64,000 nucleotides of DNA. Origin: DATARN01 sp963851105. GTDB taxonomy: Bacteria; Actinomycetota; Acidimicrobiia; Acidimicrobiales; Palsa-688. Numbering within the stretch: position 1 is the stretch's first letter; each line of letters starts with the position of its first letter. This document shows positions 53,565 through 61,434 of the stretch, piece after piece. The notes below the pieces were generated by a model that made no database searches, had not been told where the DNA came from, and was given only the letters and a program-made list of their open reading frames with translations. The stretch is taken from assembly GCA_963851105.1 (NCBI GenBank), contig CAWKNP010000011.1:1-64000 (forward strand), written 5' to 3'. A program made the position numbers and the translations under genes.

Positions 53565-53936
53565 ATGAGCAGATTCACCGTCGTTTATCGAGAAGAGGGC
53601 ACCTTCGTCGGGCGTGACGCTCGTTGGTTCAAGGTGGAGGTCCTCAAGGAGCGAGACTCGATCGGGACCGCGCTCGGGATCATCGCGGAACCGTCGTGGG
53701 ACCGGGAAATGCCCGGTGGCGGCGACGGCCCCGCCATCCTCGCCAATGCCGCCGTCCGCCTCCTCGCCATCAAGATCCAGGACTCGGTCGAGGCCGGTGA
53801 CTACCGCGACAAGTGGGAGCTCGAGGCGGCCGAGTTCATGATGGATGCCAGCGAGGCCCGCCACCTGGTCAACACCGGCGTCGCCGACCCCCACGCCTAC
53901 ACCGCCGGCGCCTCGGTCGCTTTCTTCAGCGACTGA
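53565..53936 (+). CDS. Uncharacterised small protein
   Basis: The 123-residue soluble protein has alternating beta and helix: SRFTVVYREEGTFVGRDARW, FKVEVLKERDSIGTALGI, and the C-terminal ELEAAEFMMDASEARHLVNT. It starts at ATG 53565, nine bases after the preceding gene. No motif of known function is visible. Confidence 0.6.
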   Translation: MSRFTVVYREEGTFVGRDARWFKVEVLKERDSIGTALGIIAEPSWDREMPGGGDGPAILANAAVRLLAIKIQDSVEAGDYRDKWELEAAEFMMDASEARHLVNTGVADPHAYTAGASVAFFSD

Positions 53937-53949
53937 GTGGCGGGCGGGG

Positions 53950-54876
53950 CTACTCCGACCCCGACGCCCGCCACACCTTTGTCCGCAGGCCGGTGTCGGC
54001 CGAGGACAAGTCCTCGGCGACGAAGCGGGCCCTGATGGCTTCCATCGTCGCCCGGTCGGCATGATATTTCAGGTTGAAGAACCGCTCTTGCGCGATGAAC
54101 GTGCGATCGACACCTGAGCTGCACAGTGCCAACTCCATTTCCTCGACCATGGCGCCATTGCCGCACAGGTAGAACCGAGCTCCCCGCAGTCGCTCCAGGA
54201 GCGGCGGCACCGACTCGGTCACCCGGCCCCGGAGGCCCCGCCAGTCTCCGGGTGGCTCCGACAGCGAGATGTGGTAGCTGAAGTTGGGCATGCCCGCCGC
54301 CAGCTGGTCGAGCTCGTCGAGCAGGCAGATGTCCTCGGTGAGCCGCAGGCCCCAGAAGAGCCGCATCCGCCTGGTCTCGCCGGTCGAGAGAAGGTGGCGG
54401 CACAACGAGTACAGCGGGGCTATGCCGACCCCTGTCGCCAGCATCACCAACTCCGAGTCGGTGGGCTTGGGCAGGATCGCCCGGCCCCGGGGTCCCCGGA
54501 AGTTGATCGGGTAACCGGGAGCCAGCGACGCCAGGTGACCCGAAAGGGGGCCGTCGGGGAGGACCCGGATCAGCAGCTCGAAGTGGCCGTCGGCGGTTGG
54601 GGGCGAGTAGATGCAGTACGGGCTGCGGCGTGGGCCGACGCCGGCCACCTCGTCCTCGAGCGCTATCCACTGCCCGGGCGCGAAGTCGAAGGGCTGGTCG
54701 TCGATGACCCGGAAGGAGATCCGCACCGTGCCGGTGCCGGTCAGCCACTCAGTGGCCAGCACCTCGGCCCGGCGGTCATACCTCGACACCTCGCTCCACG
54801 TGAGCGCAGAGTCGAGGGCGGGACGGCCCCGCAGGTAGAAGGCAGAAGAGCTGCGTTTCTCGGCCATCGTCATCAT
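53950..54876 (-). CDS. FAD/NAD(P)-binding ferredoxin-reductase-type oxidoreductase
   Basis: This is a ferredoxin-NADP reductase fold (308 residues). The FAD motif is GPRRSPYCIYSPP, the pyrophosphate region FRGPRGRAI, the NAD(P) motif MLATGVGIAPLYSLCRHL, and the terminal CGNGAMVEEMELAL. No 2Fe-2S domain is present, so it needs a separate electron partner or acts as an NAD(P)H reductase. ATG 54876 has GAGGAGAGG upstream. It overlaps no other gene; longer frames across 55-56 kb are antisense artefacts. Confidence 0.88.
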   Translation of the reverse strand: MMTMAEKRSSSAFYLRGRPALDSALTWSEVSRYDRRAEVLATEWLTGTGTVRISFRVIDDQPFDFAPGQWIALEDEVAGVGPRRSPYCIYSPPTADGHFELLIRVLPDGPLSGHLASLAPGYPINFRGPRGRAILPKPTDSELVMLATGVGIAPLYSLCRHLLSTGETRRMRLFWGLRLTEDICLLDELDQLAAGMPNFSYHISLSEPPGDWRGLRGRVTESVPPLLERLRGARFYLCGNGAMVEEMELALCSSGVDRTFIAQERFFNLKYHADRATMEAIRARFVAEDLSSADTGLRTKVWRASGSE

Positions 54877-55006
54877 CTTTCCTCTCCTCCACGCTACCGG
54901 GGGGCCGTGACAATGATCCGCGAACTGTTCGCGCTGGTAGGGCAATCTCTCCGTTATCGCACCATTTGCCCTCGCCAACGGCCGCCGGCATGAGAGGCTT
55001 GTCCCG

Positions 55007-57184
55007 GTGGGGGTGCGGGCGCTCGACATGGCGTATTCCACAGCTCCGCGACCGGCCGCGGCCCTGGTCCGGCCCGTTCGCGTTGCTCGCGTCGTTGGCG
55101 CCATGGCCCTGCTGCTGCTCCTCGCCGGACTGCTCCTCGCCCCCGCGCCACCCGCCGGCGCCCAGGGCCGGTTCATCTCGGGGGGGGCGATCGGGCTCAG
55201 CGTGAAGGCGAGCCTTCCTGGGGTCACGGTGGCGCCTATCCCGGCCGGGATCGCGGGCGCCGCGGCCGACCCGTCGCCCGGCTTCGGCCCCCTCCATGGC
55301 GCCCGCACGCTCGTCAAGGTTCCGGGCCTCGCCGCCATAGGCGCCGCCACCGCCTCGACCCAGGGCGCGGTGGCAGCGGGAACCGTCACCAGCCAGAGTC
55401 GTTTGACCGCAGCTTCGGTTGCCGGCGGCGTCATCTCCGTCGGCGACATTGCCACGACGTGCACCGCCACCATGGCGCGGGCACAGGGCTCGGGGCAGTT
55501 CACGGGCGTGACAGTGGCCGGCACCGCGGTGGACGCCGCCCCGGCCCCCAACACCGTCATCGCCATTGCCGGGGTGCTGCGCGCCGTCGTCAACGAGCAG
55601 ATCCGTACCTCTGGCGCGGGGACGACAAGCCTGGTGATACGGGGCCTCGACGTGCAGATCCTGCCCCAGCTGCCGGGCTCCCCAATCCTCCAGGTCGTCG
55701 TGGCCGAGTCCCGCTGCACCGTGACAGCCGGCGCGGCCGCCCCCACCATGGCCACCTCCACGACCGTCGGTCCCCGCCCGCCCATCCCGCCCACGATCGG
55801 CCGAGCGATCCCGACAACGACGGAGGCGGCGACCACCACTTCGACCGTCCCCGCCCTCTCCGGGAACCCGACTCCGGGCCCGCCCGCCGCCAGCCCACCT
55901 CGCCAGCGAGCGCAGGTCACGCCCAAACTGACCGTGTCCACCCCGGCCGGCGCCTCGTCGGGGCCGCCCGGCGTCGGGCTGCGCGTCGCCGGCTCCGGGT
56001 ATCAGGGCTGTGCCGAAGTGGTCGTCCTGTTCGAACACAGCCGGATCGGCACGACGCATCCCGATGGCGCGGGCGCCATCGATCAGGGCGGCCTGGCGGT
56101 ACCGGGCGATGCCTCAACTGGGGGTCACCAGATCACCGCCGAGTGCCGGCCGCCGGACCGGCACCCTTCCGCCACCGCCGGCTTCCGGGTGACGACGGCC
56201 GCGGTTCACCGCAGCGCCTTCGTGACGTCGGTGCCCGAGCCCAGCCAGGTGGCGACCGGGATCGCCCCGATCGCGGCATCGGCACTCATCACCCTGGTCC
56301 TCGTCCTGCTGGTCGCCTTCCCCTCCGAGTTGTTCAACAGCACCCTCGACGAGAACTACGACGAGGTCCGGGCCTGGTTCGGGCTCCGGGCCCGCAATCC
56401 CCAGCGGCGTCCGCGCTGGTGGCAGATTTCGGCCTTCCTGGCCTTCGTGCTGGCCGGCGGCGGCATCTACTCAGTCCTCAGCCCCGACTTCGGCCTGAAC
56501 CGTTCCTCCCTTGCCCTGGCCCTGGGCTTCACCGTCAGCCTGATCGTCATCACCGTCGTGTTCCGGCTCCCGGCGCTGTTCGTCGTCCATCGCCGTTATT
56601 GCGATTGGGCGGAGCTGCGGATCCTGCCGGGCACCGCGGTCGTCGCCGCCGCCTGCGTGGTGCTCTCCCGCCTCCTTCATTTCCAGCCCGGCTATCTCTA
56701 CGGCCTCATCGCCGGCCTGTCGCTGCGGCACCAACTGGCGAAGGACACGACCGGTCGCCTGACCTCGGCCGCCGCCCTCGCCATCCTCGTCATCAGCGTG
56801 CTGGCCTGGTTCGGGCGGGCGCCGGTGGCGGCGGCCGCGGCCCGCCCGCACGCCAGTTTCTGGGTCGTGGCCGCCGAGGCGAGCCTCGCGGCGCTGTTCG
56901 TGGTCGGCGTCGAAAGCATGGTGATCTCGCTGATCCCGCTGCGCTTCCTCGAGGGGGGCAAGCTCACGGCTTGGAGCCGCACTGCCTGGTTCGTGGTGTT
57001 CGGATTAGGGCTGTTTGCGTTCGTGCACCTCTTGCTGCGACCCACGAGCGGGTACGTGGCGACCACGGCAGGCGCCTCCCGATTCGTCGTGGTGGCGTTG
57101 TTCATCGGCTTCGGGTTGTTCTCGATCGGATTCTGGGCCTACTTCCGCTTCCGCCCGGCGCGGCCCGAGCTCCGTCCCGCCTGA
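55007..57184 (+). CDS. Secreted choice-of-anchor-P-like domain fused to an FGLLP-type polytopic membrane domain
   Basis: After a signal-type helix (VGAMALLLLLAGLLLAP, about residue 30) comes an Ala/Gly/Val-rich ectodomain with SVGDIATTCTATMARAQGSG and VDAAPAPNTVIAIAGV, the choice-of-anchor P pattern. A Pro/Thr linker and a second beta domain (TVSTPAGASSGPPGVGLRV) follow. The C-terminal half has 8-9 helices starting LITLVLVLLVAFPSELFN, resembling FGLLP-motif membrane proteins. The 725 residues start at GTG 55007 or ATG 55028. No enzymatic site is clear; surface anchoring or export is a guess. Confidence 0.72.
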   Translation: MGVRALDMAYSTAPRPAAALVRPVRVARVVGAMALLLLLAGLLLAPAPPAGAQGRFISGGAIGLSVKASLPGVTVAPIPAGIAGAAADPSPGFGPLHGARTLVKVPGLAAIGAATASTQGAVAAGTVTSQSRLTAASVAGGVISVGDIATTCTATMARAQGSGQFTGVTVAGTAVDAAPAPNTVIAIAGVLRAVVNEQIRTSGAGTTSLVIRGLDVQILPQLPGSPILQVVVAESRCTVTAGAAAPTMATSTTVGPRPPIPPTIGRAIPTTTEAATTTSTVPALSGNPTPGPPAASPPRQRAQVTPKLTVSTPAGASSGPPGVGLRVAGSGYQGCAEVVVLFEHSRIGTTHPDGAGAIDQGGLAVPGDASTGGHQITAECRPPDRHPSATAGFRVTTAAVHRSAFVTSVPEPSQVATGIAPIAASALITLVLVLLVAFPSELFNSTLDENYDEVRAWFGLRARNPQRRPRWWQISAFLAFVLAGGGIYSVLSPDFGLNRSSLALALGFTVSLIVITVVFRLPALFVVHRRYCDWAELRILPGTAVVAAACVVLSRLLHFQPGYLYGLIAGLSLRHQLAKDTTGRLTSAAALAILVISVLAWFGRAPVAAAAARPHASFWVVAAEASLAALFVVGVESMVISLIPLRFLEGGKLTAWSRTAWFVVFGLGLFAFVHLLLRPTSGYVATTAGASRFVVVALFIGFGLFSIGFWAYFRFRPARPELRPA

Positions 57185-57294
57185 CCCGCGCCCGACGCGG
57201 GCTTTCGAAGTGTTCACCTGCTGGCGGCTCAGCTAACCAGCCAGCCTCACCCAATCCAAGAAGCGAGTTGGTCGACCCCCATTAGGCTTCTTTT

Positions 57295-57380
57295 CTCGGC
57301 TCCTGGCCGAGATCATCGCGAGAGGAGGACACGTGCCGTACCGCCGCTGAGCCCGCCACCTTGCCGCCCGGTCGGGCGGC
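57295..57380 (+). promoter_or_regulatory. Leader region with hairpins upstream of the acyl-CoA dehydrogenase-like gene
   Basis: Before the leader ORF there is a hairpin CTCGGC-TCCTG-GCCGAG (57295-57311). After it, GCCGCCCG-GT-CGGGCGGC (57363-57380) forms a second perfect stem. The two stems flank a ribosome-binding site and mini-ORF, an arrangement typical of translation-dependent attenuation. The region 57185-57480 contains no other gene. Confidence 0.45.
57333..57350 (+). CDS. Putative five-residue leader peptide (MPYRR)
   Basis: GTG-CCG-TAC-CGC-CGC-TGA follows AGAGGAGG by four bases, a stronger ribosome-binding site than that of the next gene. A five-codon ORF with a strong site in a 5' leader suggests a regulatory peptide whose translation senses a metabolite or charged tRNA (Pro, Tyr or Arg). 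It lies between two hairpins. Chance occurrence is possible. Confidence 0.35.
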   Translation: MPYRR

Positions 57381-57480
57381 GACGGCCGCGTCGCCCCCTT
57401 CCGCTGACCTGGATGCGGCGGGCGTGGCCCTGGATACCACTGCACCCCCCGTCCGCAACCAACCGAAAGAGATCGACAGA

Positions 57481-58689
57481 ATGACCGATTTTCACGACGC
57501 CCTGGCGCGCGTCGTCAACGATGCAGTGGCACCCGCGGCGCGAGAGGTGGACGACAAGGGCGCCTTTCCGTCCGATTCGATCCGTGCCCTGCGAGACGCG
57601 GGCCTGCTGGGACTTACCGCCGCCGCCGACGTCGGCGGCGGGGGCGAGGGCCTCCGCGCCGCCGCCGACGTGATCGAGGCGCTGGCCGCGGCCTGCGGAT
57701 CGACCGCCATGATCGTCCTGATGCATTTCGCCGCCGGCGCGGTGATCGAGGCCCAGGGGCCCGAGGCGACCCGCCGGGCCATTGCCGCCGGCGAGCACCT
57801 GACAACGCTGGCCTTTTCCGAGGCCGGCTCCCGGAGTCACTTCTGGGCCCCGCTCGGCACCGCCGAAGCAGCCGACCCACCCGGCGCCGGCGATCCCCCT
57901 GGCCCTGCCGGCCCCGCCGGCCCCGCCGACCCTGGCCCTGCGCGCCTCGCCGGACCTAACGCCTGGGTGGCTCTCAACGCCCGCAAGAGCTGGGTGACCT
58001 CCGCCGCCCACGCCACGAGCTACGTCTGGTCCAGTCAACCGCTGCACAGCCCGGGCCCCATGACCCTGTGGCTCGTTCCGAGCGACTCCCCGGGCCTCGC
58101 CATCGCAGGCCCTTTCGACGGCCTCGGGCTCCGTGGCAACGCCTCCGTGCCCGTCTCCGCCACCGATGTCGTCGTCGGACGCGACACCATGCTCGGCGGC
58201 GACGGCCAGGGCCTCGACGTGGCGTTGACCGTCGCCCTGCCCTGGTTCCTCATCTTGTCGGCGGCGTTCTCCCTCGGGCTCATGGAAGCCGTGACCGCCG
58301 AAACCGGGCGCCATTTGACCGGCACCCGCCTCGAGCATCTCGACCGCCGGCTCATCGAGCAGCCGGTGCCACGGGCGGACTACGCCCGCATGCGCCTGAG
58401 CACCGACGCCACCCGGGCCTTGTTGCGCGACACCCTGGCGGCCGTCGAGACGGGCCGGCCCGACGCCACCCTCCGCGTGCTCGAAGTCAAGGCCGCGGCG
58501 GCCGAAGCCGCCCTCTTCGTGACCGACCTGGCGATGAAAGTGTGCGGCGGAGCCGCGTTCCGCAAGGAACTGGGAATCGAACGACGCTTCCGCGACGCCC
58601 AAGCCGCCCGGGTGATGGCACCGACCACCGACGCCCTGCTGGACTTCATCGGCCGGGCTGTCGGCGGCCTCGACCTGCTCGGGGCGTGA
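57481..58689 (+). CDS. Acyl-CoA dehydrogenase-like flavoprotein
   Basis: The 402-residue ACAD-fold protein reads SIRALRDAGLLGLTAAADVG, CGSTAMIVLMHFAAG and LTTLAFSEAGSRSHFWAP (substrate/FAD face). NARKSWVTSAAHATSYVW and MKVCGGAAFRKELGIERRFRD follow. A Gly/Pro/Ala linker of about 25 residues (57880-57950) is inserted before the middle beta domain. Such proteins include true dehydrogenases and flavin monooxygenases acting on small sulfur compounds (SfnB/DszC type); the neighbours suggest the latter, which is inference. The downstream binding-protein gene overlaps or starts within a few bases. Confidence 0.82.
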   Translation: MTDFHDALARVVNDAVAPAAREVDDKGAFPSDSIRALRDAGLLGLTAAADVGGGGEGLRAAADVIEALAAACGSTAMIVLMHFAAGAVIEAQGPEATRRAIAAGEHLTTLAFSEAGSRSHFWAPLGTAEAADPPGAGDPPGPAGPAGPADPGPARLAGPNAWVALNARKSWVTSAAHATSYVWSSQPLHSPGPMTLWLVPSDSPGLAIAGPFDGLGLRGNASVPVSATDVVVGRDTMLGGDGQGLDVALTVALPWFLILSAAFSLGLMEAVTAETGRHLTGTRLEHLDRRLIEQPVPRADYARMRLSTDATRALLRDTLAAVETGRPDATLRVLEVKAAAAEAALFVTDLAMKVCGGAAFRKELGIERRFRDAQAARVMAPTTDALLDFIGRAVGGLDLLGA

Positions 58690-58694
58690 CGGCC

Positions 58695-59564
58695 ATGAGC
58701 GGGCCCCGCGACCAGATCCTCGTGATGGGTGCGGTCGCCTACGACCCCAAAGTCGTGACGATCTGGGACGGCTTCCGGCACTGGTTCCGGGACAACGGAC
58801 TGCCCTTCGACTACGTGCTGTACTCCAACTACGAACGCCAGGTCAGCGACCTGCTGGCCGGGCGCATCGACACCGCCTGGAACTCGCCGCTGGCGTGGGT
58901 CCGAGCCAGCCGCATGGCGGCGGCGGCAGGATCAACGGTCACCGCCCTCGCCATGCGCGACACCGACCGGGACCTGACGTCGGTCATCGTCGTGCGGGAC
59001 GACTCGCCCAGCAAGACCCTCGCCGACCTGTCCGGCCGTGTCATCGCCACCGGGGCGATCGATTCACCCCAGGCGACCCTTCTCCCCCTCGACCTCTTCC
59101 GCCACGCCGGACTCGACCCCGACGTCGACGTCACCGTCCACCGCTTCGACGTCGGCGTCGGCCTCCATGGCGACCACACCGGCGGGGAACGAGATGCCGC
59201 CCATGCCCTCATGGCCGGCACTGTCGACGCCGCCTGCATGATCGACAGCAACCACCTGGCCTTCGCCCGGGAAGGAACCCTCCCGCCGGGGGCCACCCGG
59301 ATCGTGGCCCAAACCGAGCCCTACGACCACTGCAACATGACCGTCGGCGCCCACTGCGACCCTGACCTCGTGGCCCACTTTGCCGAGTTGCTGCTCTCGA
59401 TGGACTACGCCGACGCCGGCGTGCGGCCCCTCCTCGACCTCGAAGGGCTCACCGCCTGGCTCCCCGGGCGCCTCACGGGCTACCGCCAGCTGGAACAAGC
59501 CGTCGACAATGCCCGCTTCTACGACGCCGAAGGGGGGATGACCGCCGCTGGCTACAAACCCTGA
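58695..59564 (+). CDS. Cytosolic PhnD/SsuA-type substrate-binding protein
   Basis: This is a periplasmic-binding-protein fold without a signal peptide: PRDQILVMGAVAYDPKVVTI, then NYERQVSDLLAGRIDTAWN, SPLAWVRASRMA, DDSPSKTLADLSGRVIATGA and HALMAGTVDAACMIDSNH. These are the landmarks of PhnD-like phosphonate/phosphite-binding proteins. ATG 58695 starts directly with strand one; GTG 58686 overlaps the upstream TGA (GTGA) and is an option. With no export signal and no permease nearby, it cannot be a normal transporter component. It may deliver or sense a ligand, or act enzymatically. Confidence 0.78.
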   Translation: MSGPRDQILVMGAVAYDPKVVTIWDGFRHWFRDNGLPFDYVLYSNYERQVSDLLAGRIDTAWNSPLAWVRASRMAAAAGSTVTALAMRDTDRDLTSVIVVRDDSPSKTLADLSGRVIATGAIDSPQATLLPLDLFRHAGLDPDVDVTVHRFDVGVGLHGDHTGGERDAAHALMAGTVDAACMIDSNHLAFAREGTLPPGATRIVAQTEPYDHCNMTVGAHCDPDLVAHFAELLLSMDYADAGVRPLLDLEGLTAWLPGRLTGYRQLEQAVDNARFYDAEGGMTAAGYKP

Positions 59565-59577
59565 CCCCTCGCCGGTT

Positions 59578-60738
59578 GTGGAGCTGGGCGACCTTGGGAT
59601 CGACCGGGGTGGCCACCTCCTGATCGACCGCGCCTTGGCGCACATCGATACCGGCGACGCCGTGGAGGTCCGGGGAAGCGATGCCCATCTCCGAGCCCAC
59701 CTGGCGGCGTGGGCCCGCCGCCACGGTCACCGTAGCGACGGCTTCACGGTGGTGAAGGGCGGCGCCGCCGAGGCCCGCTGGCAGGGCGCCGAGCGGGCCG
59801 GCGCCGCGGCGTCGACCACGGTCGGGGAAAAGGCGTCTCCGGGTTGGGGGCTGGCGGCGCGAGGCGCGCTCGTCGAACGCGGCGGCCCTGTCCTGGCCGT
59901 CGCCGACCTGGACACCAAGCAGAGCGTCTGGAGCGACCTGGCGCCCAAGCTCTACGCCCAGGCGGCGGCCAGCCAATGGGATCCTGCGAGCGCCATCGAC
60001 TGGGACGCCCCCGTCGCCTTGCCCCCCGACGTCGAAGCGGCCGTGGTCCAGGTGATGACCTACCTCGTCGAGAACGAGCAGGCCGCCCTGATGGTGCCGG
60101 CGCGCTTCATCGCCCGGGTCCACCCGCACTACCGCGAGGTGGCGCAGTTTCTCGCCCTACAAGTCGCCGACGAAGCCCGCCACATCGAGGTCTTCTCCCG
60201 CCGGGCGGCTCTGGTCACTGGCCGGCTCGGCACATCGAGCGCCGGAGGGCGGGCCTCGTTACAGACCCTTTTCACCGAGTCCGACTTCTCGATCGCCTCG
60301 TTCCTGCTCTCGGTGCTCGGGGAGGGCACGTTCCTTCACCTGCTGTCGTTCCTCGAGCGCCACGCGCCCGACCCGGTCACCGCGCAGGTATGCCACCTCG
60401 CCTTGCAGGACGAGGCGCGCCACGTGGCCTTCGGGCTCGGCCATCTCGAGCAACGGACCGCGAACGAACCGCAGCTGCGGGTCCGCCTGCGCGCCGCCGT
60501 CGAAGCGCGCCACCAAGCGCTGGCATCGACATCGGGCCTCAACGACAGCGTGTTCGACGCCCTCGTCGTCCTCGCCGCCGGGGCCTGGACTCCCGCCACC
60601 ATCGGCCGGGGTTACGACGCCGTGGTGGCGTTGCAAGCGGACATGGACGAGGGCCGCCGGCGCCGCCTCGTCCGCCTCGGGTTCTTCCCCTCAGAAGCGG
60701 CCGAGCTGTCGGCCCTGCACACCCGGAACTTCATGTAG
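59578..60738 (+). CDS. Fusion of a TusA-like domain and a ferritin-like di-iron domain
   Basis: Residues 1-65 resemble TusA/SirA sulfur carriers: IDRGGHLLIDRALAHIDTGD, VEVRGSDAHLRAHLAAWARR and HGHR. The TusA CPxP cysteine motif is replaced by GGHL. Residues 145-380 form a ferritin-like four-helix bundle with two-metal ligands VENEQAALMVPARF, DEARHIEVFSRR, GEGTFLHLLSFLE and DEARHVAFGLGHLE. This ExxH-type set matches di-iron oxidases or oxygenases. GTG 59578 starts it, 13 bases after the binding-protein gene. The product is probably a di-iron oxygenase acting with the ACAD-like flavoprotein. Confidence 0.75.
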   Translation: MELGDLGIDRGGHLLIDRALAHIDTGDAVEVRGSDAHLRAHLAAWARRHGHRSDGFTVVKGGAAEARWQGAERAGAAASTTVGEKASPGWGLAARGALVERGGPVLAVADLDTKQSVWSDLAPKLYAQAAASQWDPASAIDWDAPVALPPDVEAAVVQVMTYLVENEQAALMVPARFIARVHPHYREVAQFLALQVADEARHIEVFSRRAALVTGRLGTSSAGGRASLQTLFTESDFSIASFLLSVLGEGTFLHLLSFLERHAPDPVTAQVCHLALQDEARHVAFGLGHLEQRTANEPQLRVRLRAAVEARHQALASTSGLNDSVFDALVVLAAGAWTPATIGRGYDAVVALQADMDEGRRRRLVRLGFFPSEAAELSALHTRNFM

Positions 60739-60743
60739 CGCCA

Positions 60744-61178
60744 TCACACCGAAGGCGGCGGCTGCGGCGGCCAGAACCTGCGGTCGGGATCGATCGGGCT
60801 CATCAGCCCGATGGCGTTGCCGTCGGGGTCCTCGACGATGGCGTAACGGGCGCCCCAGAACGGGTCGTAGGGGGGTTGCTGGCCCTTGGCGCCGGCGGCC
60901 GTCAGGTCGTGGTAGGTCTCGTCGACCGCCTCGCGCGTCGGCACCGAGAAACCGATGACGACGGGACCGCCGAATCCCCCCCGCCAACCGCTGTTCCACT
61001 GGGGCCCGAAATCGGCGGTGTCGAATTCCAGGTACTGGCCGTTGGGCAGGTCGACCGCCAGGTGGAAGGTGTCGGGCTCGGCTTCGAACTCGAGACCGAG
61101 CCGGTGATAGAAGTCGATGGTCGCCGCCATGTCCTGCACGACGAAGTTGAGCTGACAGAAGCTGACTTTGTGTGCCAT
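60744..61178 (-). CDS. VOC (glyoxalase-like) protein
   Basis: This is a single-unit VOC protein of 144 residues with VSFCQLNFVVQDMAATIDFY, FHLAVDLPNGQYLEFDT and ARYAIVEDPDGNAIGLMSP, the final Glu/His-type metal-binding strand. ATG 61178 is used; GTG 61184 is possible. It ends six bases before the convergent ferritin-like gene. The substrate is unknown. Confidence 0.85.
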   Translation of the reverse strand: MAHKVSFCQLNFVVQDMAATIDFYHRLGLEFEAEPDTFHLAVDLPNGQYLEFDTADFGPQWNSGWRGGFGGPVVIGFSVPTREAVDETYHDLTAAGAKGQQPPYDPFWGARYAIVEDPDGNAIGLMSPIDPDRRFWPPQPPPSV

Positions 61179-61203
61179 TGGCACCAAGGTAACGGCGGGT
61201 GGG

Positions 61204-61434
61204 TCAGCCCGACTTGGTGATGAAGTTCAGGCCGATGGCCAGCACCACGAACCACACGAGGATCCAGGCCCCCATCAAGACGATGGCGCCGATGGCCAAA
61301 GGCGCCGATGACGATTGGCTTTGCCGCGGGGCCAGGGGCTTGTCGAGGCGGGGCAGCCATCCGAGCCGATCGGCCATCAGCACCGCCGCCACCGCCACGA
61401 ACGTGCACGGCACGATGATGAGCAGGAGCAGCAT
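61204..61434 (-). CDS. Small two-helix membrane protein
   Basis: The 76-residue protein has two transmembrane helices (LLLLIIVPCTFVAVAAVLMA and IGAIVLMGAWILVWFVVLAI) joined by a polar, Gln/Ser-rich loop. Its ATG shares the TGATG junction with the stop of the upstream PBP gene, so it is translationally coupled. It may assist that PBP in the membrane, by position only. Confidence 0.65.
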   Translation of the reverse strand: MLLLLIIVPCTFVAVAAVLMADRLGWLPRLDKPLAPRQSQSSSAPLAIGAIVLMGAWILVWFVVLAIGLNFITKSG

